DNA from: Planctomycetota bacterium
Lineage (GTDB): Bacteria > Planctomycetota > Brocadiia > JAJRTI01
DNA length: 15,162 nucleotides
Assembly (NCBI GenBank): GCA_024278415.1
Contig: JAJRTI010000119.1
Span: 1 to 15,162 of the forward strand
Reading direction: 5' to 3'
Shown here piece after piece: positions 6,439 through 12,581 of this stretch. A program made the position numbers and the translations under genes. A model generated the notes under the pieces. It did no database searches. It was not told the origin of the DNA and saw nothing but the letters and a program-made list of their open reading frames with translations. The first letter of the stretch is position 1. Each line of letters starts with the position of its first letter.

Positions 6439-7584
6439 ATGAAAGTGTGCATGCTATTGGCTGGCGACTGCCACAGCGATCCACGGGTCGATCGCGAGGC
6501 GCGGGCGCTCTTCGCCCGTGGCCACCAGGTGCTCGTGCTGGCGCGCCGAGGCCGCGCCCTGCCCGACGTGGAGGACCGAGAGGGCTACCAGATCCGGCGC
6601 ATCCCCATTGGCCCCCGCCAGCCTGGCGCGGCGCTGACACGAGGGCAACGGCTCGCGCTCAACATGAGGACCATCGCCGCGGCCGTAGCCCTGCGCACTG
6701 ACGTGATCCATGCCCACGAGTTGCGCACCATGGGCATCGGCTGCGTCGCGGCGGCGAAGCTGCGCGTGCCGCTCGTCTACGACTCCCATGAACTCCACAC
6801 CGAACTGGAGAACACGGGCGCACGATCGATGGTCAGGCGGTTCCTATTCTCCGCGTTCGAGCGCATGGTCATTCGCCGGGCGACCGAGGTCATCACGGTC
6901 AACAACTACATCGCCGACGAACTCGCGCGGCGCTATGGCATCGCCCGGCCGGCGGTTGTCATGAACTGTGTCGAGTTGCCGGAGGAGTCCGTGCAGCCCG
7001 TCGATCTGCGTCGGCTCTTGGGTCTGCCCCGCGGCGTGCGCGTCGTCGTGTATCAGGGCGGCATGGCGCCCTACCGCGCGCTGGACAAGCTCGTGTTGTG
7101 CGCGCGTCTCTTGGACAACTGCGTGCTGGTTTTCATCGGCGATGGGCCGATGCTGCCGCCGCTCCAGCGTCTGGCCGCGGAGCAGAACCTCCAAGACCGC
7201 GTCCGGTTCCTGGGCCGCGTGCCCATGCACGAGCTGTTGAGCTACACGCTGGGCGCAGACGTTGGCGTCGCGGCGTTCGAGAACACGTCGCTCAACAACT
7301 ACTACGCGAGCCCCAACAAGCTATTCGAGTACATTGCGGCCGGCATCCCCGTTGCCGCCAGCCACTTCCCCTTCGTCACGGACGTCGTCGTGGGCTGCGA
7401 CGTCGGCGCGGTGTTCGACCCGCAGCGTGTCGAGTCCATGGCGCGGGCCATCAACCGTCTCGTGTCGTCCCACGCGCGCTTGGCCCAGCTCCGGCGCAAC
7501 GCGCGGCGCGCGGCCGAGCGCTACAACTGGCGCGTCGAGTCGCAGAAGCTGCTCGATGTCTATCAGCGCATCAGCGCTTCGTAA
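6439..7584 (+). CDS. Glycosyltransferase family 4 (GT-B fold)
   Basis: The 381-residue protein shows the two Rossmann-like halves of GT-B enzymes. The N-terminal half has M-K-V-C-M-L-L-A-G-D and then D-P-R-V-D-R-E-A (14-21), with V-I-H-A-H-E-L-R (89-96) and Y-D-S-H-E-L-H (114-120), typical of acceptor-side loops in GT4. The C-terminal half has Y-Q-G-G-M (205-209), F-I-G-D-G-P (232-237) and S-P-N-K-L-F-E-Y-I-A-A-G-I-P-V (291-305), in which Glu297 is the conserved donor-binding acid. It should transfer a sugar from a nucleotide donor to a growing glycan at the inner face of the membrane. Donor and acceptor are unknown. The ATG at 6439 begins the first beta strand directly; an upstream ATG at 6319 lies within a repeat and is unlikely. 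No Shine-Dalgarno is visible. Confidence 0.9.
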   Translation: MKVCMLLAGDCHSDPRVDREARALFARGHQVLVLARRGRALPDVEDREGYQIRRIPIGPRQPGAALTRGQRLALNMRTIAAAVALRTDVIHAHELRTMGIGCVAAAKLRVPLVYDSHELHTELENTGARSMVRRFLFSAFERMVIRRATEVITVNNYIADELARRYGIARPAVVMNCVELPEESVQPVDLRRLLGLPRGVRVVVYQGGMAPYRALDKLVLCARLLDNCVLVFIGDGPMLPPLQRLAAEQNLQDRVRFLGRVPMHELLSYTLGADVGVAAFENTSLNNYYASPNKLFEYIAAGIPVAASHFPFVTDVVVGCDVGAVFDPQRVESMARAINRLVSSHARLAQLRRNARRAAERYNWRVESQKLLDVYQRISAS

Positions 7585-7593
7585 TTCCCTGGC

Positions 7594-7608
7594 GCGGCCG
7601 TTGGCCGC
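7594..7608 (+). other. Short hairpin after the glycosyltransferase gene
   Basis: GCGGCC (7594-7599) pairs with GGCCGC (7603-7608) around a GTT loop, 10 nt after the TAA. No T-run follows. It may slow transcription or merely be a chance GC palindrome. Confidence 0.25.
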
Positions 7609-7629
7609 AACCAGAGAGTTCGGAGAAGT

Positions 7630-7659
7630 CCCACGGATGGCAGAGCGGACCCACGGATG
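7630..7659. repeat. 30-nt dispersed repeat with CCCACGGATG at both ends, copy 1
   Basis: CCCACGGATG occurs at 7630-7639 and again at 7650-7659, exactly 20 nt apart. The whole 30-nt segment matches 11020-11049 at 25 of 30 positions. Both copies lie directly downstream of a GT4 glycosyltransferase gene. Confidence 0.6.
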
Positions 7660-7667
7660 TGGAACAA

Positions 7668-7683
7668 GACCCCGATAGGGGTC
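7668..7683. repeat. Short perfect palindrome
   Basis: GACCCC-GATA-GGGGTC is a perfect 6-bp hairpin with a 4-nt loop, followed by AGACAAC. Such short GC hairpins are typical of REP-type elements, but no second copy is in the window, so the family cannot be shown. Confidence 0.4.
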
Positions 7684-7740
7684 AGACAACATCGCACAGC
7701 CCTTCCCCGTCATCGGCATGGGGGGGGCCGTCACGCAGGA

Positions 7741-7765
7741 TGCACCACTGCCTCCGACTGGTGCA
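7741..7765 (+). promoter_or_regulatory. Stem-loop in the asnB leader region
   Basis: TGCACCA (7741-7747) pairs perfectly with TGGTGCA (7759-7765) around an 11-nt loop, 44 nt before the asnB-like start codon. It could be an operator palindrome or a leader RNA hairpin. No promoter hexamers are clearly recognisable nearby. Confidence 0.3.
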
Positions 7766-7809
7766 GTCGTCCGTGACCATCCCTTACGTCAATAACGCAG
7801 AACCGCTCC

Positions 7810-9846
7810 ATGTGCGGAATCGCGGGCATCTACAACCTTGACCCGGCGCGTGTGGACGCGCCCGCGCTGTGCCGCATGACGGAGAGGCTCCGGCATCGGG
7901 GGCCGGACGACGAGGGATACGTGCTCATCGACACGCGCGCAGGCGAGGCGCAACACGCGGGCGGCAAGGATACGCAGGCCGGCCTGTCCCTGCCCAGGGT
8001 CGCGGAGGTCGATGCGCGCTCGGCCAACTTGGGCATGGGACACCGGCGCTTGGCCATCATCGACACCTCCGCGAGCGGCCACCAGCCCATGAGCAACCGC
8101 GATGGCAGCCTCTGGCTCGTGTACAACGGCGAAGTGCACAACTATGTCGAGTTGCGTCTTGAGCTACAGGACGCGGGCTATACCTTCCGCACGCACACGG
8201 ACACGGAGGTGGTGCTCGCGGCGTACGAGGAGTGGGGAGTGGAGTGCCTGCGCCGGTTCAACGGCATGTGGGCGTTCGCACTGTGGGATGGCCGGCGCGG
8301 GCGCCTGTTCTGTGCGACGGATCGGTTTGGGATCAAGCCCTTCTACTATTGGCGCGGCGACGGCTGCTTCGTCTTCGCGTCTGAGCCCAAGGCGCTCCTG
8401 TGCCACAGCCGCGTGCCGCGGCGTCCCAACCCGCAGGCCATCTTCGACTACCTGGCCTGGGGACGCACGTCGCATGGATCGGGCACCTTCTTCGCAGACG
8501 TGAAGTGCCTGCCTGCGTCCCATCATCTCGTACTCGACGCCGGCGGCGCGTGCCGCGTCGAGCGCTGGTGGGGCATCGAGCCCAGCCTGGCCGTCACCGG
8601 TGGGTCCATTGATGAAGACGAGGCCAAGGAGCGCGTCACCGAACTGCTCACGGACGCGGTGCGCATTCGGCTGCGCACGGACGTGCCCGTGGGCACGTGC
8701 CTGAGCGGCGGGTTGGATTCGTCGACGATCGTGTGCATGGCCAACTCGCTAATCTTCGGCGAAGGCGCGGTGGACCGACGACTCGTTGGCGACAAGCAGA
8801 AGACGTTCAGCTCCTGCGCGCACGATGCGCGCTTCGACGAGCGCGAGTTCATTGCCCGCGTGGCGGAGCACACCGGTGTCGAGGAACATCACGTGTTCCC
8901 CACAGGCGCAGACCTGTGGCGCGACCTGCCTCGGCTCGTGTGGCAACAGGACGAGCCGTTCGGCAGCACGAGTGTGTACGCGCAGTGGCGGGTCATGGAG
9001 CGCGCGGCCGGCGCGCGCGTCAAGGTCCTCCTCGACGGACAGGGCGCCGACGAGGTGCTGGCCGGCTACCCCAGCTACTACCCTGTCCTATTCGCCCACC
9101 TCGCGCGGTCTGGCCGCGTCCTGAGAGCGGCCCGAGAAGCGCGCCGCGCCGCAAGCCTCGCCCCGCGAAGCGCGCGGCGCGATCTCGCGGGCACGCTCTA
9201 CTATCTGGCGTCGCCGCGGCTCATGCTCGCGGCGCGGCGCCTGTTGGGCCGCGCGCTTGGCGTGCAGAGCCAAGCCGCGGTCGCGGCGCTCCAGGACTCC
9301 TTCAGGGAGCAAGCCGCAGACGCCGGGCTCGCGCGGCTCCGCGGCCAACACCAAGCCGCGTCCAGTCTGCACACGCATCTCCTCGACCAAATCTTCGACG
9401 CCAGCCTGCCCCATCTGCTGCGCTATGAGGACCGGAACTCCATGGCGTTCGCCATCGAATCCCGCCTGCCATTCCTCGACCACCGTCTCGTCGAGTACCT
9501 ATTCTCGCTCCCCGTCGACTTCAAGATGCGGGATGGCTGGACGAAGTGGATCTTGCGACAGAGCACGGAACGCGTCCTGCCCGAGGCCATCCGGTGGCGC
9601 CGCGACAAGATGGGTTTCGTCACTCCCGGGGATACATGGCTCATGGAGAACCGAGACGAGGTGCGGTCTCTCTTCGATGGCGAGCCCATGAGCGCGGAGT
9701 ATGTGCGGCCGCAGGCGGTCCGCGCGGCGTTGGACGGCCTGCACGACGCGCCGCGGCCCGGCCGGCGTACGCTCGTGTGGCAGTGGCTCAACTTGGAACT
9801 CTGGCTCAGGGCATTCTTCGGCGAGGGCGCGGGAGGCCCACCATGA
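7810..9846 (+). CDS. asnB: Glutamine-hydrolysing asparagine synthase-type amidotransferase
   Basis: The 678-residue protein has both AsnB domains. The class II glutaminase domain starts M-C-G-I-A-G, giving the N-terminal nucleophile Cys2 once Met1 is removed, with R-G-P-D-D-E-G (30-36), H-R-R-L-A-I-I-D (78-85), Y-N-G-E-V-H-N-Y (105-112) and D-R-F-G-I-K-P-F (171-178). The synthetase domain has the ATP pyrophosphatase loop S-G-G-L-D-S-S (299-305) and D-G-Q-G-A-D-E-V-L-A-G-Y (409-420). It moves ammonia from glutamine to an ATP-activated carboxylate. Residues about 41-72 form an insertion not present in compact family members. Placement between two glycosyltransferases suggests amidation of a sugar acid or glycan substituent rather than free asparagine. 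No Shine-Dalgarno precedes the ATG. Its stop overlaps the next start (ATGA). Confidence 0.93.
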   Translation: MCGIAGIYNLDPARVDAPALCRMTERLRHRGPDDEGYVLIDTRAGEAQHAGGKDTQAGLSLPRVAEVDARSANLGMGHRRLAIIDTSASGHQPMSNRDGSLWLVYNGEVHNYVELRLELQDAGYTFRTHTDTEVVLAAYEEWGVECLRRFNGMWAFALWDGRRGRLFCATDRFGIKPFYYWRGDGCFVFASEPKALLCHSRVPRRPNPQAIFDYLAWGRTSHGSGTFFADVKCLPASHHLVLDAGGACRVERWWGIEPSLAVTGGSIDEDEAKERVTELLTDAVRIRLRTDVPVGTCLSGGLDSSTIVCMANSLIFGEGAVDRRLVGDKQKTFSSCAHDARFDEREFIARVAEHTGVEEHHVFPTGADLWRDLPRLVWQQDEPFGSTSVYAQWRVMERAAGARVKVLLDGQGADEVLAGYPSYYPVLFAHLARSGRVLRAAREARRAASLAPRSARRDLAGTLYYLASPRLMLAARRLLGRALGVQSQAAVAALQDSFREQAADAGLARLRGQHQAASSLHTHLLDQIFDASLPHLLRYEDRNSMAFAIESRLPFLDHRLVEYLFSLPVDFKMRDGWTKWILRQSTERVLPEAIRWRRDKMGFVTPGDTWLMENRDEVRSLFDGEPMSAEYVRPQAVRAALDGLHDAPRPGRRTLVWQWLNLELWLRAFFGEGAGGPP

Positions 9847-11018
9847 GCGAGGCAGCCAGACGGGCGACTCGGGTCTGCGTGCTCACGTCGGTGCACAGGC
9901 CCTTCGACCCGCGCATCTTCTTCAAGCAGTGCCGGTCGCTCGCCGCGGCCGGCTTCGACGTGACGCTCGTGGCGCCGGCGGGGTTCGACGAGGAACGGCG
10001 AGACGGGGTGAGGATCGTGGGCGTGAGGCCGCCTCGGTCCAGGCTGGGGAGGCCGCTCGTGTGGCGCCGCTTGCTGCGCGAGGCGCTCCGACTGAGGCCC
10101 CACGTCATCCACTTCCACGACCCGGAGCTGCTCCTGCTCGCGCCCCTGCTCAAAGTGCTGTGCGGCCGGCGCACGAAGCTGATCTACGACGTGCACGAGT
10201 ACGTCGTGGACTCGATCCGGCACAAGGTGTGGATACCCGCCGCGGTGCGCGGCCTGGCCGCGTGGCTCACGTCGCGCGTGGAGCGCCTGCTGGGCCTGGC
10301 CGTGGACGGGCTCGTGCTTGTGGTAGAGGGCCAGGCGCCGCTCTATGCGAGTTGGCGCGCGACGCGGGCGGTCGTGCACAACTACCCGGATCCCGATCTG
10401 TTCGACGCCGCGCGGCCGCTGCCCGAGTTCCCAGCCGAGCGGTTCAGGCTGGTCTCCATCGGCTCGCTCTACGCGCGACGCGGCATCATGACCATGCTGG
10501 AGGCGTTCGCTCAAGTCGTGCGCGACGTGCCTGGCGCTCAACTCATCCTTGGAGGCGCGTTCGAGAGCGATGCGTTCCGCTCACGAGTTGAAACTTTCAT
10601 TCGTGAGAAGGACTTGAAGAGCAATGTTGCACTTGTGGGTTGGGTGGACCACGACCGATTGGGCGACTACCTAGCGAGCGCGGACGTGGCGTGGGTACCG
10701 GGTGCGCCGGTGGCCCAGTATCAGCGCCGGGGCGTGAGCACCAAGCTGCTGGAGTGCATGCTGATGGGCCTCCCCGTGGTCATGGCGGACTGTCCGCACT
10801 ACGGCGACTTCGTCGCCGAAGCCCAATGCGGCATCGTCGTGCCGGCGACGGATGCGGCCGCGCATGCGGACGCGATCCTTCGCCTTCACGCGCGGCCCGA
10901 GGAGAGGCGGGCAATGGGTGAGAAGGGCCGGGGCCTCGTGTTGCAGCGCCACACGTGGGCGAGAGAAGCCGCGTCGCTGCTGGGGCTGTACGAGCATCTG
11001 CTGCGTCGGCCAGGCTGA
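9843..11018 (+). CDS. Glycosyltransferase family 4 (GT-B fold)
   Basis: This 391-residue enzyme resembles the GT4 protein at 6439 in layout but not in detail. The N-terminal half has V-L-T-S-V-H-R-P-F-D-P-R-I-F (13-26), H-F-H-D-P-E (90-95) and Y-D-V-H-E-Y (115-120). The C-terminal half has S-I-G-S-L (205-209) and S-T-K-L-L-E-C-M-L-M-G-L-P-V-V (299-313), with Glu304 as the conserved donor-binding acid. H-x-P-F-D-x-R-I-F followed by a K-x2-R-S-L stretch is common in GT4 enzymes of polysaccharide loci. The ATG at 9843 overlaps the asnB-like TGA by 4 nt, so translation is probably coupled; the longer frame upstream is only read-through of asnB in another frame. A 30-nt repeat begins two bases after the stop and a strong terminator follows at 11205. 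Confidence 0.9.
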   Translation: MSEAARRATRVCVLTSVHRPFDPRIFFKQCRSLAAAGFDVTLVAPAGFDEERRDGVRIVGVRPPRSRLGRPLVWRRLLREALRLRPHVIHFHDPELLLLAPLLKVLCGRRTKLIYDVHEYVVDSIRHKVWIPAAVRGLAAWLTSRVERLLGLAVDGLVLVVEGQAPLYASWRATRAVVHNYPDPDLFDAARPLPEFPAERFRLVSIGSLYARRGIMTMLEAFAQVVRDVPGAQLILGGAFESDAFRSRVETFIREKDLKSNVALVGWVDHDRLGDYLASADVAWVPGAPVAQYQRRGVSTKLLECMLMGLPVVMADCPHYGDFVAEAQCGIVVPATDAAAHADAILRLHARPEERRAMGEKGRGLVLQRHTWAREAASLLGLYEHLLRRPG

Positions 11019-11019
11019 T

Positions 11020-11049
11020 CCCACGGCTTGCGGAGCCGCCCCACGGATG
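11020..11049. repeat. 30-nt dispersed repeat with CCCACGG at both ends, copy 2
   Basis: CCCACGGCTT at 11020 and CCCACGGATG at 11040 are 20 nt apart, as in the copy at 7630-7659 (25 of 30 identical). The inner part can fold as CGGCT-TGCGG-AGCCG. It starts two bases after the TGA of the preceding glycosyltransferase gene. Confidence 0.6.
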
Positions 11050-11057
11050 CAGCCACT

Positions 11058-11108
11058 CCCAGCGCTGAAGCGCTGAGCTGTTTTCGGCCGTCCCTGCGGG
11101 ACGCTGGG
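11058..11108. repeat. Nested palindromic element
   Basis: Outer arms CCCAGCG (11058-11064) and CGCTGGG (11102-11108) are perfect inverted repeats. Inside are two perfect hairpins: CAGCGCT-GA-AGCGCTG (11060-11075) and CGTCCC-TGC-GGGACG (11089-11103). The design, two hairpins within an inverted frame, resembles the REPIN-like elements elsewhere in the window but the sequence is different. It lies between the second glycosyltransferase and the terminator. Confidence 0.65.
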
Positions 11109-11204
11109 CTTAAGTCAGCGCCACACGAGGACAAGCCCCGTGCTGGCGAGGCAAACTTGACACAACTGTCACGTTTTCGCGTCTTGGAGACGATTAATAG
11201 CAAG

Positions 11205-11232
11205 AAGGGCAGCCGTTGGGGCTGCCCTTTTT
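11205..11232 (+). terminator. Rho-independent terminator, probably bidirectional
   Basis: AAGGGCAGCC (11205-11214) pairs perfectly over 10 bp with GGCTGCCCTT (11220-11229) around a 5-nt loop, and the plus strand ends in TTTTT (11228-11232). It lies between the plus-strand glycan operon and the minus-strand yacG end. On the minus strand the hairpin is followed by a weaker T-rich tail (CTTGCTATTAAT), so it may stop both operons. Confidence 0.88.
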
Positions 11233-11258
11233 GGCGTGGCGCTTGTGTTGGGTTCGCT

Positions 11259-11450
11259 CTACTCGCCCTCTCGTTCATCGCCCTCTGCCGCGCCCGGCGC
11301 GGGTTCTTCGATCTTGTGCTTCTCGTCAAGCCACGCGCCGAGGTCGATGAGGCGGCATCGCTCTGAGCAGAAGGGGTAGTTCGGCGAGTCCTTGATCGTG
11401 GTGTACGTGAAGGCCTCGCCGCATTGCCGGCACTTAGCTCTTCTTAGCAT
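11259..11450 (-). CDS. yacG: YacG-family zinc protein (putative DNA gyrase inhibitor)
   Basis: The 63-residue protein has the family's four zinc ligands, Cys7-x2-Cys10 and Cys28-x3-Cys32, with the diagnostic Y-P-F-C-S-E-R-C-R-L-I-D-L-G-A-W (25-40) and an acidic tail rich in Glu and Pro. The E. coli homologue binds GyrB and inhibits gyrase supercoiling; whether this one does so is inference from the family. Length is close to the family norm. The ATG at 11450 overlaps the end of the fmdB-like gene by 17 nt, so translation is likely coupled to it. It is the last gene before the bidirectional terminator. Confidence 0.9.
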   Translation of the reverse strand: MLRRAKCRQCGEAFTYTTIKDSPNYPFCSERCRLIDLGAWLDEKHKIEEPAPGAAEGDEREGE

Positions 11451-11751
11451 CCTTGGTCGAGCCCTTGCTGCTGTCGGATTTGGAGTCGGATTTGGAGTCG
11501 GACGCAGAGCTACTGGAACTCGTGTCGCTCTTGGCTTTGTCCGCCTTGGCGCTGGACTTGTAGCTCTCGCTTCGGTAGTCGGTGCAATAGAAGCCGGAGC
11601 CCTTGAAGATGATCGCCGCGCCGGAGCCGATGAGCCTCCGGAGTTTGCGCTTGCCGCATTCGGGGCATTTCTTCAGCGGGTCCGACGTGATGGACTGGAA
11701 CTGTTCCATGGTGTGCCCGCAGGAGGCACATTCGTATTCGTAGGTAGGCAT
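11434..11751 (-). CDS. FmdB-family zinc ribbon protein
   Basis: The 105-residue product starts M-P-T-Y-E-Y-E-C-A-S-C-G, the hallmark of the FmdB/CxxC_CXXC_SSSS regulator-like family. Zinc ligands are Cys8-x2-Cys11 and Cys29-x2-Cys32, followed by L-I-G-S-G-A-A-I-I-F-K-G-S-G-F-Y-C-T-D-Y-R (40-60), the family's conserved C-terminal signature. Residues about 65-105 are a low-complexity Ser/Asp/Lys tail, probably disordered. The family is common but its biochemical role is not established; the name comes from a proposed regulator of formamidase/amidase genes. AAGGAG at 11759-11764 stands 7 nt before the ATG at 11751, the best ribosome site in this operon, which fixes the start. The 3' end overlaps yacG by 17 nt. 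Confidence 0.9.
   Translation of the reverse strand: MPTYEYECASCGHTMEQFQSITSDPLKKCPECGKRKLRRLIGSGAAIIFKGSGFYCTDYRSESYKSSAKADKAKSDTSSSSSASDSKSDSKSDSSKGSTKDAKKS
11473..11502 (-). repeat. 12-nt tandem repeat inside the fmdB-like gene
   Basis: A 12-nt unit (GTCGGATTTGGA on the plus strand) is repeated two and a half times. It encodes the Ser-Asp-Ser-Lys periods at about residues 84-95 of the FmdB-like tail. Because the unit is a multiple of three, copy-number change would lengthen or shorten the tail without a frameshift. Confidence 0.7.
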
Positions 11752-11830
11752 GGCGCCGCTCCTTGGTGTGGCGTTCCGAGAATCCGTGCATGGACTGAGC
11801 GCGCTCGCTGCGCACTTGCCGGACCTGGCG

Positions 11831-11900
11831 GGAAGAGTGGAAGAGTGGAATGATGCCGCGCTAGCGTGCGCCTTCCAACATTCCAACATTCCATCCTTCC
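11831..11900. repeat. Imperfect inverted repeat of GGAAGAGTGG/CCATCCTTCC type
   Basis: A 22-nt arm at 11831-11852 and the inverted arm at 11879-11900 match at 17 of 22 positions. Each arm is itself built of short tandem repeats (GGAAGAGT twice on the left; TTCCAACA, starting at 11873, twice on the right). The 26-nt centre contains GCGCTAGCG. It sits between grpE and the fmdB-like gene and is unlike the other repeats of the window. Confidence 0.5.
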
Positions 11901-11911
11901 GCTCCTGGGTT

Positions 11912-11926
11912 GCGGGCGAGGCCCGC
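11912..11926 (-). other. Hairpin just downstream of grpE
   Basis: GCGGGC (11912-11917) pairs with GCCCGC (11921-11926) around a GAG loop, 14 nt past the grpE stop on the minus strand. No T-run follows, so it is not a classical terminator. A related hairpin CGGGCC-GA-GGCCCG is found at 13955-13968, so this may be another short repeat family. Confidence 0.4.
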
Positions 11927-11940
11927 TCTGTTATTGTTGA

Positions 11941-12567
11941 TCAAACGTCATCTTGCTGTTGTGGCGTGGTGGCGACGACGACTTGCGCTGCGCGGAGCAC
12001 GCGGTTGCCGGCCGTGTAGCCCTTGCGCAGTTCCTCCACGACCGAGCCGTCTTCGTGCTCTTCCGTTGGCAACTGCATGAGGGCTTCGTGGTACGTGGGG
12101 TCGAAGGGCCGGCCCTTGGCCTGGATAGGCTTGATGTTGTGCTTCTCCAGGGCCTTGTAGAGTTGTGACTCGATCATGCGCACGCCATCGGCGAACGCGG
12201 CGGGATCGGCCTCTCCCTGGGGGGAGTCGAGGGCTTCGAGGGCCCGGGCAAAGTCGTCCAGCACGGGCAACAGTTCGGTGGCAAAGTCGTGGATTGCGCT
12301 TTCGCGAATCGTGTCCATCTCCTTGCGCGCGCGCTTCTGGTAATTGGACAACTCCGCGCGTGCGCGCTGGAGCATGTCGACGTATTCGTCGGTCTCGGCC
12401 GCCTTTTTCTGGAGTTCCTCCAGCTTGTCTTTGGCGACCATGACGAACTCGGCTCCGTTGCCCTCAGCGGCCGGCTCGTCGCCCGTTGCTTCGGCCGGAT
12501 GGGGATCTTCGGGCAGTTCGTCTGTCCGGTTCAAGTCGTCGCGGTCGTTGGTGTCGTTGTCTTGCAT
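11941..12567 (-). CDS. grpE: GrpE, nucleotide exchange factor of DnaK
   Basis: The 208-residue protein has the GrpE layout. Residues 1-40 are an acidic, disordered-looking N-terminus. Residues about 43-112 form a long helix with charged heptads, for dimerisation. The C-terminal beta domain carries the family signature around residues 150-200: G-R-P-F-D-P-T-Y-H-E-A-L, then V-V-E-E-L-R-K-G-Y-T-A-G-N-R-V-L-R-A-A-Q-V-V-V. GrpE speeds ADP release from DnaK in the cytoplasm. The ATG at 12567 follows the dnaJ stop by 14 nt. No Shine-Dalgarno is seen in that gap, so translation may depend on coupling with dnaJ. The same frame stays open far upstream inside dnaJ, but that part is a shadow. Confidence 0.93.
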   Translation of the reverse strand: MQDNDTNDRDDLNRTDELPEDPHPAEATGDEPAAEGNGAEFVMVAKDKLEELQKKAAETDEYVDMLQRARAELSNYQKRARKEMDTIRESAIHDFATELLPVLDDFARALEALDSPQGEADPAAFADGVRMIESQLYKALEKHNIKPIQAKGRPFDPTYHEALMQLPTEEHEDGSVVEELRKGYTAGNRVLRAAQVVVATTPQQQDDV

Positions 12568-12581
12568 GTCGGGCTCGGGGC

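Noticed and set aside
9546..9842. Longer start of the second glycosyltransferase inside asnB
   Set aside because: This would be an extended overlap in another frame within a conserved asnB segment; the ATGA junction at 9843 is the standard coupling arrangement.
11157..11198. Promoter with TTGACA at 11157-11162
   Set aside because: No acceptable -10 box occurs at 16-18 nt; ATTAAT is about 30 nt away and a terminator follows immediately.
11019..11258. tRNA or small RNA gene
   Set aside because: The hairpins present do not make a cloverleaf; they are explained by the repeats and the terminator.
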